NCBI GenBank assembly: GCA_947497455.1
Contig: CANMGU010000001.1
Coordinates: 496,001-560,000, forward strand
DNA from: an uncultured Sphingomonadaceae bacterium
GTDB lineage: Bacteria > Pseudomonadota > Alphaproteobacteria > Sphingomonadales > Sphingomonadaceae
Length of the DNA stretch: 64,000 nucleotides
Reading direction: 5' to 3'
Position 1 is the first letter of the stretch. The number at the start of each line of letters is the position of its first letter. Shown here one piece after another: positions 26,363-36,556 of the stretch. The notes beneath the pieces were generated by a model. That model had not been told where the DNA came from. It ran no database searches and saw nothing but the letters and a program-made list of their open reading frames with translations. The translations under genes and the position numbers were made by a program.

Positions 26363-26479
26363 GATGGGAACCTGTCACAATATTGCTTGTTGCATGCTAT
26401 ATAGCGATTTCATAGCGCGGGTGCGAGAGGCGATTGCGTCTGCATTCGAAAAAAGCACCATATTGGAAAGGAAGTCACC

Positions 26480-27145
26480 ATGCCAACCATATTAATCACA
26501 GGCGCCAATCGGGGCATCGGGTTGGAAATGGCCAAGCAATATGCGACCGATGGCTGGGACGTCATCGGCACCGCGCGTAACCCCGAAAAAGCGCAAGAAC
26601 TGAACGAAATCGGCAATGCCAGAACGATGCAACTGGATGCAGCGGATGACGCCAGCGTTGAGAGCTTTACCAGTGAACTGGGCGACCGACCTATTGATCT
26701 CTATGTCCACAACGCAGGTATATATGGTCCGCAGGAATTTGACCGCGACGGCTGGCTGGAACTGATGAACGTCAATGTTGTCGCGCCGGTGAAATTAGCC
26801 AACGCATTGAAAAACAACGTCGCCCAGTCGAATGATAAGAAAATGGTCGTGATTTCGAGCCAGGTCGGCAGCATCGCCGAGAATGAAAGTGGCGATATGA
26901 TGTATTATCGCTCGAGCAAAGCGGCAGTGAACCAAGCCTGGAAGTCGCTGGCCAACCAGTGGAAAGATGAAGGGCTGACGCTGACGATGATGCATCCCGG
27001 CTGGGTTCAGACCGATATGGGTGGTCCCCATGCAGACCTGACGCCAGCGGAAAGCGTCAGCGGCATGCGGCAGGTTATAGATAATATTGACCACGCGCAG
27101 ACCGGCGCTTTTCATGACTATAGCGGACGCGAAATTCCTTGGTAG
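26480..27145 (+). CDS. Short-chain dehydrogenase/reductase (C-factor-like)
   Basis: A 221-residue NAD(P)-dependent SDR starting after AAAGGAAG. The cofactor motif TGANRGIG, the HNAG segment, the catalytic Ser in VISSQVGS and YRSSK as the YxxxK motif are complete. The short length and the overall sequence resemble the CsgA/C-factor branch. The substrate is not known. It is a single gene with 80 bases to the downstream peptidase. Confidence 0.9.
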   Translation: MPTILITGANRGIGLEMAKQYATDGWDVIGTARNPEKAQELNEIGNARTMQLDAADDASVESFTSELGDRPIDLYVHNAGIYGPQEFDRDGWLELMNVNVVAPVKLANALKNNVAQSNDKKMVVISSQVGSIAENESGDMMYYRSSKAAVNQAWKSLANQWKDEGLTLTMMHPGWVQTDMGGPHADLTPAESVSGMRQVIDNIDHAQTGAFHDYSGREIPW

Positions 27146-27225
27146 TTCTTCATGATGCATGAACGTGGCTCAATAGTTGCGGCTCTGATATTTGGTGCTA
27201 AACCTGTGCTCAAAGGAGCTACATC

Positions 27226-28329
27226 ATGTTCAAGTTCGCAGTTATCGCACCGGTTTTAACGCTGGCCGCGCTGGCCCTCAGTAGTACAGCTGCCGCTCAG
27301 CCGGATGACGGTACAAGCTGGTCGATAGCCATTCACGGCGGTGCTGGAACGATCGAGCGAGACAGGATCACGCCAGAGAAAGACGCGGAGATCCGTGCGG
27401 CCTTGAACAAAGCATTGGCCGAAGGGTCCAAAATCCTGAAAGCTGGCGGCAGTGCGATGGATGCGATTACATCGACGATCACGCTTTTGGAGAATGACCC
27501 CAATTTCAATGCTGGAAAAGGCGCGGTTTTCACGTGGGATAAAACCAACGAGTTGGATAGCAGTATAATGGATGGCAGCGACTTGTCTGCTGGCGCGGTG
27601 GCCGGGGTCACGGCAACGAAAAATCCGATTTTGCTGGCCCGTGCGGTCAAGGACAACAGCCCACATGTCATGTTGTCCGGTAAAGGCGCCGACCAGTTTA
27701 GCCGCGAGCAGGGGCTGGAACAGGTGACGCCTGATTATTACGCCACACCGCGCCGTCTAAAACAGATAGAAGACGTGCTGACCAAACAGGTGAGCGCCGC
27801 GGATGTGGACTATAAATTTGGAACAGTCGGCGCGGTTGCATTGGACAGCAACGGCAATATGGCTGCCGGAACCAGCACCGGCGGAATGACGGGCAAACGA
27901 TGGGGTAGAATTGGTGACAGTCCGGTGATTGGCGCGGGCACCTATGCTCGCAACCGCAGCTGTGCGATCTCGGCAACCGGAGCTGGCGAATATTTCATCC
28001 GGCTCGGCGTTGCGCATGAAATCTGCACGCGCATCTGGACACGCTTTCTAACGGTGCGGGACGAAGTGCAGGCAACGGTGCCCAAAGATAAAGACGGCGT
28101 TCCTGAATATTATATCCATGCCAGCGAATTTGCGCTCCCTCCTGCAGAGGTTCAGAAAATTGCGGATGATGTGATCTCTGAATTGGGAGAAATCGGCGGT
28201 ACCGGCGGCATCATATTCGCAACACCCTGGGGACAGGCCGGCTATAGTTTCAACACACCTGGCATGTATCGCGGTCGCGCGACGAGCGATGGAGATATGG
28301 GTGTCGCGATTTATGGGGATGAGGAGTAG
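27226..28329 (+). CDS. Isoaspartyl peptidase / L-asparaginase (plant-type, Ntn hydrolase)
   Basis: A 367-residue exported enzyme with a signal peptide ending near ALSSTAAAQ. The N-terminal IAIHGGAGTIE segment is the family start, and autocleavage should occur before Thr200 in KFGTVGAVALDSNGN, the N-terminal nucleophile. The GGMTGKRWGRIGDSPVIGAG and SATGAGE segments shape the substrate pocket. It splits isoaspartyl dipeptides and asparagine. The start is fixed by AAAGGAG. The periplasmic location fits peptide scavenging. Confidence 0.92.
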   Translation: MFKFAVIAPVLTLAALALSSTAAAQPDDGTSWSIAIHGGAGTIERDRITPEKDAEIRAALNKALAEGSKILKAGGSAMDAITSTITLLENDPNFNAGKGAVFTWDKTNELDSSIMDGSDLSAGAVAGVTATKNPILLARAVKDNSPHVMLSGKGADQFSREQGLEQVTPDYYATPRRLKQIEDVLTKQVSAADVDYKFGTVGAVALDSNGNMAAGTSTGGMTGKRWGRIGDSPVIGAGTYARNRSCAISATGAGEYFIRLGVAHEICTRIWTRFLTVRDEVQATVPKDKDGVPEYYIHASEFALPPAEVQKIADDVISELGEIGGTGGIIFATPWGQAGYSFNTPGMYRGRATSDGDMGVAIYGDEE

Positions 28330-28336
28330 GCGTTAC

Positions 28337-29572
28337 CTACTCCCCCATTGGCGTTGCAGCCTTTGCAGCCTTCGTCGTGACAATATAATCAAAGCCCAGC
28401 ACCACGAATTTGCCAAAGGTCGACAGGTCATTGATGCCTTTGCTTTCCAGCTTATGCCGGATCGGATCGAGCGGGATCAAATAGTGACCGGTCTCCCCGA
28501 TCCGGGTGATATCAATCTGTGCCGCTTCAAGGATCGGCGTGATAATCTTGTCATTCACGGCCTTTACCTGCGTATAGCCTTCGGGTGACGGGCGCATTGT
28601 CAATTGCTCTCCGGCGAGACCGCTGAACGCAATATGCAGCGATTGCATCTGGTTGGCGGCTGCTAGTCCAGGCAGCAGTGATCCGATATCGAACATCTTG
28701 GTCGGGGTCGTTCCGCGTCCCAGATGATAAGCTCCCATCTTCAGCAGTACGCGCGGAGCAGGTTCTTCCGCCTCATGATAATGCTGCAAAAACAAGGCGT
28801 GCATCAGGGTGATGCGATCTGCATTATTGGCGAAATAGCGGCCAGCGTTATTATGCTGATAGATGACCGCGCTTCTCGCGAGGGAGTCGATGATATCTTG
28901 GGCCTCGGGGGAGCCAGCAAATTTGGCACGCAGCTCGGCAAAGGTCGCCGGCGGTGCTGACAACATCAGCAGGTTCCCCTGATCAGCGGCGGCCACGGCT
29001 GCGAGATCTTTCTGTAACAGGGTATCCGCAGCCTTCCGGGCGGCGGCATTGGGGGCCATGGCCTTTAGCTCTTCCAACAGGATTGCTGGTGCGCCGATAA
29101 ATTCTTGATCAATACCCCACAAGTCAACGGCACCTTCGGGTTCAGCGAAATCATTGGCGAGCACAGCATCTTCTCGGTTGCTGACAAAGGGCAAGGCAAT
29201 CGGTTTGCCTGCGACCATCGTTGCAACACCGGCTACGCCATCGGTCCGCAATGCGTGCTGAACGGCCTTGTTGGACCAGGCTCCGATTTCGACGGCATGA
29301 TAGGTGCGGCCATGTTTTTTCATCTCGGCGGCCAGACCGCGGCCCAGTTCCGGTGAATCGGCAAAGCCATGATCCTCACCAAGTGCGACAAATTGGGACC
29401 TTTCTATCTCAGCGCGCAGGATATCAGCGCCAGGACCGGACAAGCCATCCGGTCCGAAGGATATCTTCCAGATTGGAATTTCCGGCGCTGGCGCGGCAGC
29501 TTCCTCGGCCGCCGCTGGTGCGGTGAGTGCCAGCGCGGCTATTCCGGATAGTACCGCAAAAAATCTCCGCAT
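28337..29572 (-). CDS. Exported protein of the EreA/ChaN-like (GEDHG) superfamily, function unknown
   Basis: A 411-residue protein with a signal peptide cleaved near APAAAEE. About residue 60 it has VALGEDHGFADS and later YHAVEIGAWS and LKMGAYHLGRG, the spaced Glu/His motifs of the erythromycin esterase, TIKI, TraB and ChaN fold, so it may be a metal-dependent hydrolase. No close family is obvious to me. The start has a GGAGGC site. It is convergent with the isoaspartyl peptidase, eight bases apart. Confidence 0.65.
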   Translation of the reverse strand: MRRFFAVLSGIAALALTAPAAAEEAAAPAPEIPIWKISFGPDGLSGPGADILRAEIERSQFVALGEDHGFADSPELGRGLAAEMKKHGRTYHAVEIGAWSNKAVQHALRTDGVAGVATMVAGKPIALPFVSNREDAVLANDFAEPEGAVDLWGIDQEFIGAPAILLEELKAMAPNAAARKAADTLLQKDLAAVAAADQGNLLMLSAPPATFAELRAKFAGSPEAQDIIDSLARSAVIYQHNNAGRYFANNADRITLMHALFLQHYHEAEEPAPRVLLKMGAYHLGRGTTPTKMFDIGSLLPGLAAANQMQSLHIAFSGLAGEQLTMRPSPEGYTQVKAVNDKIITPILEAAQIDITRIGETGHYLIPLDPIRHKLESKGINDLSTFGKFVVLGFDYIVTTKAAKAATPMGE

Positions 29573-29695
29573 ATCTTGCCTCCTGCATATTGATTTGGTG
29601 ATTTATAACACTAATACAGTTATTGTAAATCCATCTTTAAGAGCGGTCGCAAATTCCCGCTTCCCCTCGCTTAATCACTCGGTTAAACCGGGAGG

Positions 29696-31219
29696 ATGAC
29701 ATGGAAATCGGAAATTGAAGAGCTGCACGAGCGGCAGCGCCTTGCGGAAAAAATGGGCGGGGAAGAAAAGGTCTCTCGCCAGCATAGGCGGGGTAAGCTC
29801 GACGCGCGAGCGAGGATTGCCGGGATTGTCGATGATGGCAGCTTTCGCGAGATCGGCAAGATTGCCGGACGTGGGACATATAATGACAAGGCCGAGTTCG
29901 AGGATTTTGCGCCGAGCAACCTGATCTTTGGCCGGGCGAATATCGAAGGACGGCCGGTGGTCGCCAGCGCCGATGATTTTACCGTCCGCGGTGGTGCCGC
30001 TGATGCCGCGCTCCACCGCAAATTTACGCAATGCGAAAAAATGGCTCATACGCTGGGCATTCCGATGATCCGCATGATTGATGGCACCGGCGGTGGAGGG
30101 TCGGTGAAATCACTGGAGGATATGGGCTTCACCTATGTGCCGGCGGTGCCCGGCTGGGAAGATATCATCAAAAATCAGGAGACGGTTCCTGTGGTCGCGT
30201 TGGCGCTCGGGCCGACCGCCGGTATGGGCGCCGCGCGGACAGTGGCGAGCCACTATTCGATCATGGTGCGCGGCCTTTCGCAGCTATTTGCCGCTGGTCC
30301 GGCCGTCGCTGCGGCGATCGGCGATAACCTGACCAAGGAAGAATTGGGCGGCAGCGAGATTCATACGCGCAATGGCGTGGTTGACGAAGAAGTGGGCAGT
30401 GAGGCCGAAGCTTTTGCCACAGCACGCAAGTTTCTTTCTTACCTCCCCAGCAATATCAACCAACGTGCCGAGCGAGTGGTTACCGGCGATCCGGCCAGCC
30501 GTCGGGACGAAGCTTTGCTTTCCGCCGTTCCACGGGGTGACAAACAGGTTTATTCCATGCGCAAGATCATGGACTCCGTTTTTGACAAAGGCAGTGTCTT
30601 TGAAATGGGTAAACGCTGGGGCAGAGCGGCGATTACTGCCTTTGCCCGGCTGGATGGTTATCCGGTGGCGGTGCTCGCCAACGATCCCAGTTTTCTGGGC
30701 GGCAGCTGGGAAGCCAAGTCATCGGAGAAGGTTGAGCGGTTTGCGAAACTTGCTGATCAGTTCCGTCTGCCGGTCGTCCATCTGGTTGATAATCCCGGTT
30801 TCATGATCGGCGAAGATGCCGAGCGCACCGGTACGATCCGTTACGGTGTGCAGGCGATGAACGCGGTTTACAAAGCCACGGTGCCGTGGGCCAGTATCAT
30901 CGTGCGGCGGGCTTATGGGATTGCCGGAAGCGCTATGTCCAATGCCGAAAAATTCCAATATCGTTTTGCCTGGCCGAGTGGTGACTGGGGCTCGCTTCCG
31001 ATCGCCGGCGGGCTCGAGGTTGCCTACAAGGCGGATATCGAAGCATCCGAAGATCCAGCAGCCCGGCTGGAGGAGATCAAGGCGAAGCTTAATCAGGTGA
31101 CGTCACCCTTCCGCACAGCAGAGCAGTTCAGTGTGGAGGATATTATTGATCCGCGAGAGACCAGGCCGTTGCTTTGTGAATTTGCTGATCTGGCGTGGCG
31201 GAAACTAGAGGCCGAATAA
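29696..31219 (+). CDS. Acyl-CoA carboxylase carboxyltransferase (beta) subunit
   Basis: A 507-residue carboxyltransferase with two crotonase-like halves. The N-terminal half holds FRMIDGTGGGG-type substrate loops and the C-terminal half PVVHLVDNPGFMIGEDAE and IIVRRAYGIAGSAMS, which bind acyl-CoA and biotin. It is most like propionyl- or methylcrotonyl-CoA carboxylase beta chains; the acyl group cannot be fixed by sight. The biotin-carrying alpha subunit is not nearby. GGGAGG sits directly against the start codon, an unusually short spacing. Confidence 0.9.
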   Translation: MTWKSEIEELHERQRLAEKMGGEEKVSRQHRRGKLDARARIAGIVDDGSFREIGKIAGRGTYNDKAEFEDFAPSNLIFGRANIEGRPVVASADDFTVRGGAADAALHRKFTQCEKMAHTLGIPMIRMIDGTGGGGSVKSLEDMGFTYVPAVPGWEDIIKNQETVPVVALALGPTAGMGAARTVASHYSIMVRGLSQLFAAGPAVAAAIGDNLTKEELGGSEIHTRNGVVDEEVGSEAEAFATARKFLSYLPSNINQRAERVVTGDPASRRDEALLSAVPRGDKQVYSMRKIMDSVFDKGSVFEMGKRWGRAAITAFARLDGYPVAVLANDPSFLGGSWEAKSSEKVERFAKLADQFRLPVVHLVDNPGFMIGEDAERTGTIRYGVQAMNAVYKATVPWASIIVRRAYGIAGSAMSNAEKFQYRFAWPSGDWGSLPIAGGLEVAYKADIEASEDPAARLEEIKAKLNQVTSPFRTAEQFSVEDIIDPRETRPLLCEFADLAWRKLEAE

Positions 31220-31228
31220 TATAGTGAG

Positions 31229-33037
31229 TTAAACTGACTCCAATTGTCGATCCTCAGCCTGACGTTTCCACATATCCGCATAAAGACCCTTGTTCGCAAG
31301 CAACGTCCGGTGATTTCCGCGTTCGGCGATCCGGCCTTCGTTGAGGACGATAATCTCGTCCGCATGGGTGATGGTCGATAACCTGTGGGCGATAATCAAT
31401 GTGGTGCGCCGTTCTGAAATCTTGGCGAGCGTGGCCTGAATTTCATCTTCAGTGCGACTGTCGAGCGCGGAGGTGGCCTCGTCGAGAATTAATATCGGCG
31501 GATTCTTGAGCAAGGTCCGGGCGATCGCGACGCGCTGTTTTTCACCGCCGGACAATTTGAGGCCGCGCTCGCCGACTTGCGTGTCATAGCCATCGGGTAG
31601 CTTGGCGATAAAATCATCCAGCGCCGCGCCGCGCGCCGCTTCCTCTATCTCCACCTGAGTTGCGCCATCGCGGCCATAGCCAATATTATAACCGATCGTG
31701 TCATTGAACAGCACACTGTCCTGCGGCACGATACCAATCGCACCGCGCAGACTTTGCTGGGTGACATCGGATATATCCTGACCATCGATCAATATCCGGC
31801 CCGCCTGCGGATCATAGAAACGGAACAACATCCGAGCCAACGTCGATTTTCCGGCACCGGATGGACCGACAATGGCCAGCGTGCCATCGTGGGGAACTTC
31901 AAAGCTCAATGCATGAAGGATCGCACGGTCCTCATCATAGGAAAAAACGACATCCTCAAACGCAACCCGACCCGCGCTGACATTCAATATTGCGGCATTG
32001 GGCTTGTCCTGAATTTCCGGATCTGTATCGATCAGTCTGAACATCGCGTCCATATCCACCAAACCCTGACGGATGGTCCGGTAAACCATGCCCAACAGGT
32101 CCAGCGGTCGAAACAATTGCATCAGCAGCGTGTTGACCAGCACCAGATCGCCAACCGTCAGTTGTCCCTGGCTCCAACCATAGACGCTATAGGCCATGGC
32201 TCCAATCATCGTCAGGTTGGTAATCAGCGATTGGCCTATATTGAGCAAACCCAATGAGTTTTCGGATTTGACCGCAGCATTGGCCCAGTCCTGCATCGCC
32301 TTATTATAGCGTGAAGCTTCCCGAGCTTCGGCCGTGAAATATTTTACCGTTTCATAATTGAGCAACGCATCGACCGATCGCCCTATCGCACGGGTATCCA
32401 TATCATTCATTTCGGCGCGCAGTGCATTACGCCAGTCCGTCACTTTGCGTGTAAAAGTGATGTATATAACTACCATCGCGATCGTGGCCGCGACCAGACC
32501 AAAGCCGAACTTGACTTGAAAAATAACCAGCACGGCGATCAGCTCGATCAGCGTCGGTGCAATATTGAACAGGAGGAAATAGAGCATGATATCAATACTC
32601 TTCGTCCCGCGTTCGATGACTTTGGTAATCTCTCCGGTGCGCCGCCCCAGATGAAAGCGCAGTGACAATTGATGAAGATGCGTGAAAACATTGGTCGCCA
32701 GTCGCCGGGCTGCTTCTTGTCCGACTTTTTCAAAGGCGATATTACGCATATTGTCGAACATCACCTGGCCAAATCGGGCCAGGCCATAGGCGGCAACCAA
32801 AGCCAACAGCACCGTCAGGGCTGCTTCGGTTCCGGCGGTCATCCCGTCAACGACCGCCTTATAGGCAAAGGGCATCGAAAGAACCGCAGCCTTGGCGCAG
32901 AGCACGAGCACACCTGCGATAATGATGCGCAGCCGCAGAGCCGGCGCGTCCTTCGGCCATAAATAAGGCAAAAAGCGCTTAAGCGTAGGGATCATCGGCG
33001 GGTCGGCTTGACCCTTGGTGCTGTAATCAGGCGGCAT
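31229..33037 (-). CDS. Atm1-type ABC exporter (fused permease and ATPase)
   Basis: A 602-residue half-transporter: six membrane segments in residues ~35-320 and an ATPase domain with Walker A GPSGAGKST, signature LSGGEKQR and Walker B ILILDEATSALD. The sequence RFHLGRRTGEITKVIERGTKSI is typical of the Atm1/ABCB7 group, represented by NaAtm1 of Novosphingobium, which exports glutathione conjugates and protects against heavy metals. It probably works as a homodimer in the inner membrane. It is convergent with the carboxylase gene, and the TonB receptor gene lies upstream on the same strand. Confidence 0.92.
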   Translation of the reverse strand: MPPDYSTKGQADPPMIPTLKRFLPYLWPKDAPALRLRIIIAGVLVLCAKAAVLSMPFAYKAVVDGMTAGTEAALTVLLALVAAYGLARFGQVMFDNMRNIAFEKVGQEAARRLATNVFTHLHQLSLRFHLGRRTGEITKVIERGTKSIDIMLYFLLFNIAPTLIELIAVLVIFQVKFGFGLVAATIAMVVIYITFTRKVTDWRNALRAEMNDMDTRAIGRSVDALLNYETVKYFTAEAREASRYNKAMQDWANAAVKSENSLGLLNIGQSLITNLTMIGAMAYSVYGWSQGQLTVGDLVLVNTLLMQLFRPLDLLGMVYRTIRQGLVDMDAMFRLIDTDPEIQDKPNAAILNVSAGRVAFEDVVFSYDEDRAILHALSFEVPHDGTLAIVGPSGAGKSTLARMLFRFYDPQAGRILIDGQDISDVTQQSLRGAIGIVPQDSVLFNDTIGYNIGYGRDGATQVEIEEAARGAALDDFIAKLPDGYDTQVGERGLKLSGGEKQRVAIARTLLKNPPILILDEATSALDSRTEDEIQATLAKISERRTTLIIAHRLSTITHADEIIVLNEGRIAERGNHRTLLANKGLYADMWKRQAEDRQLESV

Positions 33038-33091
33038 CCCTTGGATGTAGGGATGCTGCAGGCAATTGTCTATGTGCGGAGAAGTCGCGTT

Positions 33092-35188
33092 TTAGAAGCT
33101 GCCACTAATGGTCAACCGGTAAATGAGGCCGAACTTCCTAGTGCGATCTTCCACGAAACCAATCGGACCGTCACGTCGTCCCCGCGTGAAGGCACCGGCA
33201 CCATCAAGTTGGCCGAAGGCGGTTCGAACAAAGCGTTCCCGGCGGTTAAACAGATTGCCAAGATTAGCGTTTACGGTCAGGCCAAACACATTCTTATGCT
33301 CGATGAAAATCCAGGAATAGGGATCGAGCACATCAAAGTCCGCTATCTGATCGAGGCGAATATTGCCGACATCATCAAAATTCTCGATACCTGCACCCCA
33401 AGCCCAATCCGATCCTGGAATATCGTGACGAAGGGTGATCTCATAGCTGTAACGGTCATCCTGACCGATCCGCCGTTTGCGACCGGTGAGCGGATCGCGG
33501 ACGCTACTTCTAACGGCTTCGGCCTCGATATCAATTTTGGCACCGCGCCAGCCAAGGGGGTCTAGCAACAAGGTTGAAACCACTTCCAGGCCATAGCGGT
33601 CAGCGCTGTCCAGATTGCCTCGCGCTTCTGTTGTATCGGTAATCGGGACGGTATCGACAATATCGCTAATCTTTTCACCAAATAGTGTCACCGTTGCCGA
33701 TCCAAAAGAGCCGAGCTGTTTGGTCGCCTCAAGCTCCGCGCGCCATTTTTGTGGAGGGACCAGGTCAGGATTGCCTGCATCGACGACGTCATTGGAAACT
33801 TCGACCGAGGCAATAAAATCGAAAAAGTCGAGCTGATCGACTTCGCGGGACAGTTTGAAGCTGAGATCGAAATCCGCCGCCGGTTTCCAGGCAAGGGCTA
33901 CCGAGCCTTTGGGCCGGACGAAGGATCGTCGCTGATCGCCTTGACTGATCTCGCTATACTCACCTCCAAGCGCAGCCTGTAAGGTTAGATTCCCTGATAG
34001 TGGTCTCCCATAAGTTGTTATGAATTCTGCTCTTTTTTCTTCGACCTTGGTATTGCTATTATCCAGATTGCCGCCGGACAGTTCGGCTTCGCTTTCCAGA
34101 AAATTATAGGCGCCTTCCAGGCTCAGGCCCCAGTCTGTGCCACCCGCTGTCTTCCAGCCATATTCCGCGCGCAGCACGGACTCGCCTTCGTCGACTGTCC
34201 GGTTGAAGGCGCTGATCAAGGGAGGTGTAACTCCATCGGTAAAGGTGCGACTGAAAAAGTCTTCGGTCGGGCTATGTTCCAGCCGCTGCAACCCGATCAG
34301 TTTTAACCGGCCACCGCCCAGAGCGAACTCATAGTCTGCACTGAATTCGGCATTCCACTCTCTTTCGCGGCCGGTAAACAGCTCAAATATGTCCGGCTCT
34401 CCAGCTTGGGTGCGTAGCGTGTCGACCCGCTGGCGGAAATGATTGAGGCCATATTCACCGGTAATATTGAACACTGATCCAGCCTCACTGGTGCGGCTGT
34501 AGGAGGCATTGATCGACGGCCGGTCACCCCGTACGCGACCAACTTCGTCTCGTTCAAACAGCAAATTGCCGAGCCCGTCGGTAATCCGTTCGGGTCCTTG
34601 GGCACCGTTGCGAAAGGCATCATTCTCTATGGCGATGGTAAAGTCGCCCTTACCGAGCTTGCCACTGATCGATGCTTCTCCAGCGAACCAGTTTTCACCC
34701 GACCTTCGCCACTGCGGACGCCATTTGAAGTTGCCGGTGATACCGGCGGTGTCATCACTGCTGGTAACCAGATTGAGAACTTGACCGGACAGACCGGATA
34801 TACTGAGCGTAGCGCCGTCAACAATTTCCACGCGGACAACATTGGTTGCCGTGATGCGTCCCAAAACCGTGAAGGCGTCGTTATTCTTACCGGCAATGCG
34901 TGCGCCGTTGATCAGAACATTTTCGTCCGCTTGACCTAGCCCGCGCGCTTCGTCGTCACCAGTATCGATGATAAATCCCGGTACCTGTCTGACAATATCG
35001 AGTGCTGTTCGGGGATTGAATCGCGAAAACTGCGCCGCATCATAAATCTGACGGCCATTTTCGGTCCGCGGCTGCAGGTTGCTGGTGGCGGGGGATTCAG
35101 ATTGCGCCGATACCGAAGATGGAACTGCGCAAGAAATAGATATGGCGCAGGCTGCAACACTGAAAGATAACCAACTGGTTTTGTTCAA
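33092..35188 (-). CDS. TonB-dependent outer-membrane receptor
   Basis: A 698-residue receptor starting with TTG at 35188 after AAGGGGGGA. It has a signal peptide (cleavage near SSVSAQ), a plug domain with ALDIVRQVPGFII, NVLINGARIAGKNN and VVRVEIVDGATLSISG, and a long beta-barrel with alternating polar/aromatic strands ending YRLTISGSF with terminal Phe. The plug is short and no CarboxypepD_reg extension is seen. The ligand is unknown. An Atm1 exporter lies 54 bases downstream on the same strand, which could link uptake and export of a metal complex, though this is inference. Confidence 0.9.
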   Translation of the reverse strand: MNKTSWLSFSVAACAISISCAVPSSVSAQSESPATSNLQPRTENGRQIYDAAQFSRFNPRTALDIVRQVPGFIIDTGDDEARGLGQADENVLINGARIAGKNNDAFTVLGRITATNVVRVEIVDGATLSISGLSGQVLNLVTSSDDTAGITGNFKWRPQWRRSGENWFAGEASISGKLGKGDFTIAIENDAFRNGAQGPERITDGLGNLLFERDEVGRVRGDRPSINASYSRTSEAGSVFNITGEYGLNHFRQRVDTLRTQAGEPDIFELFTGREREWNAEFSADYEFALGGGRLKLIGLQRLEHSPTEDFFSRTFTDGVTPPLISAFNRTVDEGESVLRAEYGWKTAGGTDWGLSLEGAYNFLESEAELSGGNLDNSNTKVEEKRAEFITTYGRPLSGNLTLQAALGGEYSEISQGDQRRSFVRPKGSVALAWKPAADFDLSFKLSREVDQLDFFDFIASVEVSNDVVDAGNPDLVPPQKWRAELEATKQLGSFGSATVTLFGEKISDIVDTVPITDTTEARGNLDSADRYGLEVVSTLLLDPLGWRGAKIDIEAEAVRSSVRDPLTGRKRRIGQDDRYSYEITLRHDIPGSDWAWGAGIENFDDVGNIRLDQIADFDVLDPYSWIFIEHKNVFGLTVNANLGNLFNRRERFVRTAFGQLDGAGAFTRGRRDGPIGFVEDRTRKFGLIYRLTISGSF

Positions 35189-35358
35189 GATAATCCCCCC
35201 TTAATGGAATTGAACCGATATGTTTTTCGCTTCGTTCTTGCCCGCCTGCTATGATCGGTTGGTTACATGGGATACTGTCTTTCGACAAACTACATTTGTA
35301 GTCGGATCAACGACTTTACAGTCCAAATCTCTGATTCAGTTCTATAAACTACTCTATC

Positions 35359-35634
35359 TTAATGTTTGTTTGAAAATAGGACGTACGCGCCAGCGCCATT
35401 TGCCAGAGTATATACACCATAAAAAATTACAGCACTGAGCATTCCCATATTGGCGAAGATCAAAGCCGCCGCGAGCATGAGGAATTCCAGAATATAGCTA
35501 CCATAGGGACCCAGCAATTTTGAAAAGCTTCCGCGCGCTTCGGTGATCATCGGGTGATTGCTTTCCATCATCGCCTTGTGCATCGCGAAATTCCCGATCC
35601 CGCAGATAAAGATGATGAAAACATACATACCCAA
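35359..35634 (-). CDS. Small membrane protein, function unknown
   Basis: A 91-residue hydrophobic protein with three predicted membrane segments, around VFIIFICGIGNFAM, YILEFLMLAAALIFANMG and VIFYGVYTLANGAGAYVLF. The start is TTG at 35634 or ATG at 35628, and the frame remains open about 15 codons further up. The GNFAMHKAMMESNHPMI segment is conserved-looking and uncommon. It lies upstream of the TonB receptor on the same strand, 170 bases away. No function can be assigned. Confidence 0.65.
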   Translation of the reverse strand: MGMYVFIIFICGIGNFAMHKAMMESNHPMITEARGSFSKLLGPYGSYILEFLMLAAALIFANMGMLSAVIFYGVYTLANGAGAYVLFSNKH

Positions 35635-35743
35635 TATATAGGTAGTATTGGCGCTGTTGTCAGGGACCCTCGACTATTAATTCAATAATATCGTGTTTGG
35701 GGTGGTTTTCAGGTTACAGTTGGCTGATTTTTGGGAGGATGAG

Positions 35744-36556
35744 ATGGGTTTTGCGGACAAAACAGCGGTTATAACGGGCGGAGCCACTGGTATCGGATTC
35801 GCATTGGCCAAACAAATGGGCAGGGCTGGCGCACGGGTCATTCTGTTCGAGCCACGTGAAAATCGGCTACAGGAGGCGGTTAGTCATTTGGTCCAAGAGG
35901 GCATCGACGCAAAATATCAAGTCGGCGATGTCACCAAGCCGGAAGATATCGAAGCGCTGGCCGACTTTGCTTGGGCGGAAAACGGTCGGGCGGATATGTT
36001 GATCAACAATGCCGGCATTGGGGGCTCGATGAAATCGGTGATCAAGACCGATCCGGCTGAAGCGCGGCGGATATTCGAGGTAAACTTCTGGGGTATGTGG
36101 GCCACAATTTCCGAATTCGGTCGACGCTTCCTCGCTGAGGAGAAGCCATCCGCGATCTATTCCGTCGCTTCGGAAAACTCACTGTTCAATGCCTTTCCCT
36201 TCGGTGGCGGCGCCTATGTGTCGAGCAAACATGCGATATTCGGCCTGATGGACGTGCTACGCCGGGAAGCGCCGGAGTGGCTGACTACCGGGGTGATTAT
36301 CCCGGGCTGGGTAAAGTCCGAATTGTCTGAAGCCAATCTGACGATATCTGCGGCGATGGATACCGAGGCTTACGCGAAGATCATCGCGCCGCAGATCGAG
36401 GCAGGCGAATATTATGTTGTTAGCCATGGCTATAATGTCGTCCGCTTTGACGAGCGTTATGATGAAATGAAAAAAGCTTTTGATCAATATGCACCCCGGA
36501 GCGAAGGCGATGAGGTTTATGATGTGCAGAGATTTTTTGCGGCAATGCAAAACTGA
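35744..36556 (+). CDS. Short-chain dehydrogenase/reductase
   Basis: A 270-residue SDR starting MGFADKTAVITGG after GGGAGG. The TGGATGIG cofactor motif, NNAGIGG, the Ser in SVASENS and YVSSK as YxxxK are all present. The tail beyond 200 is longer than in the minimal SDR. The gene overlaps the downstream acetyltransferase by one base, in TGATG, so they are a two-gene operon. The substrate is unknown. Confidence 0.9.
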   Translation: MGFADKTAVITGGATGIGFALAKQMGRAGARVILFEPRENRLQEAVSHLVQEGIDAKYQVGDVTKPEDIEALADFAWAENGRADMLINNAGIGGSMKSVIKTDPAEARRIFEVNFWGMWATISEFGRRFLAEEKPSAIYSVASENSLFNAFPFGGGAYVSSKHAIFGLMDVLRREAPEWLTTGVIIPGWVKSELSEANLTISAAMDTEAYAKIIAPQIEAGEYYVVSHGYNVVRFDERYDEMKKAFDQYAPRSEGDEVYDVQRFFAAMQN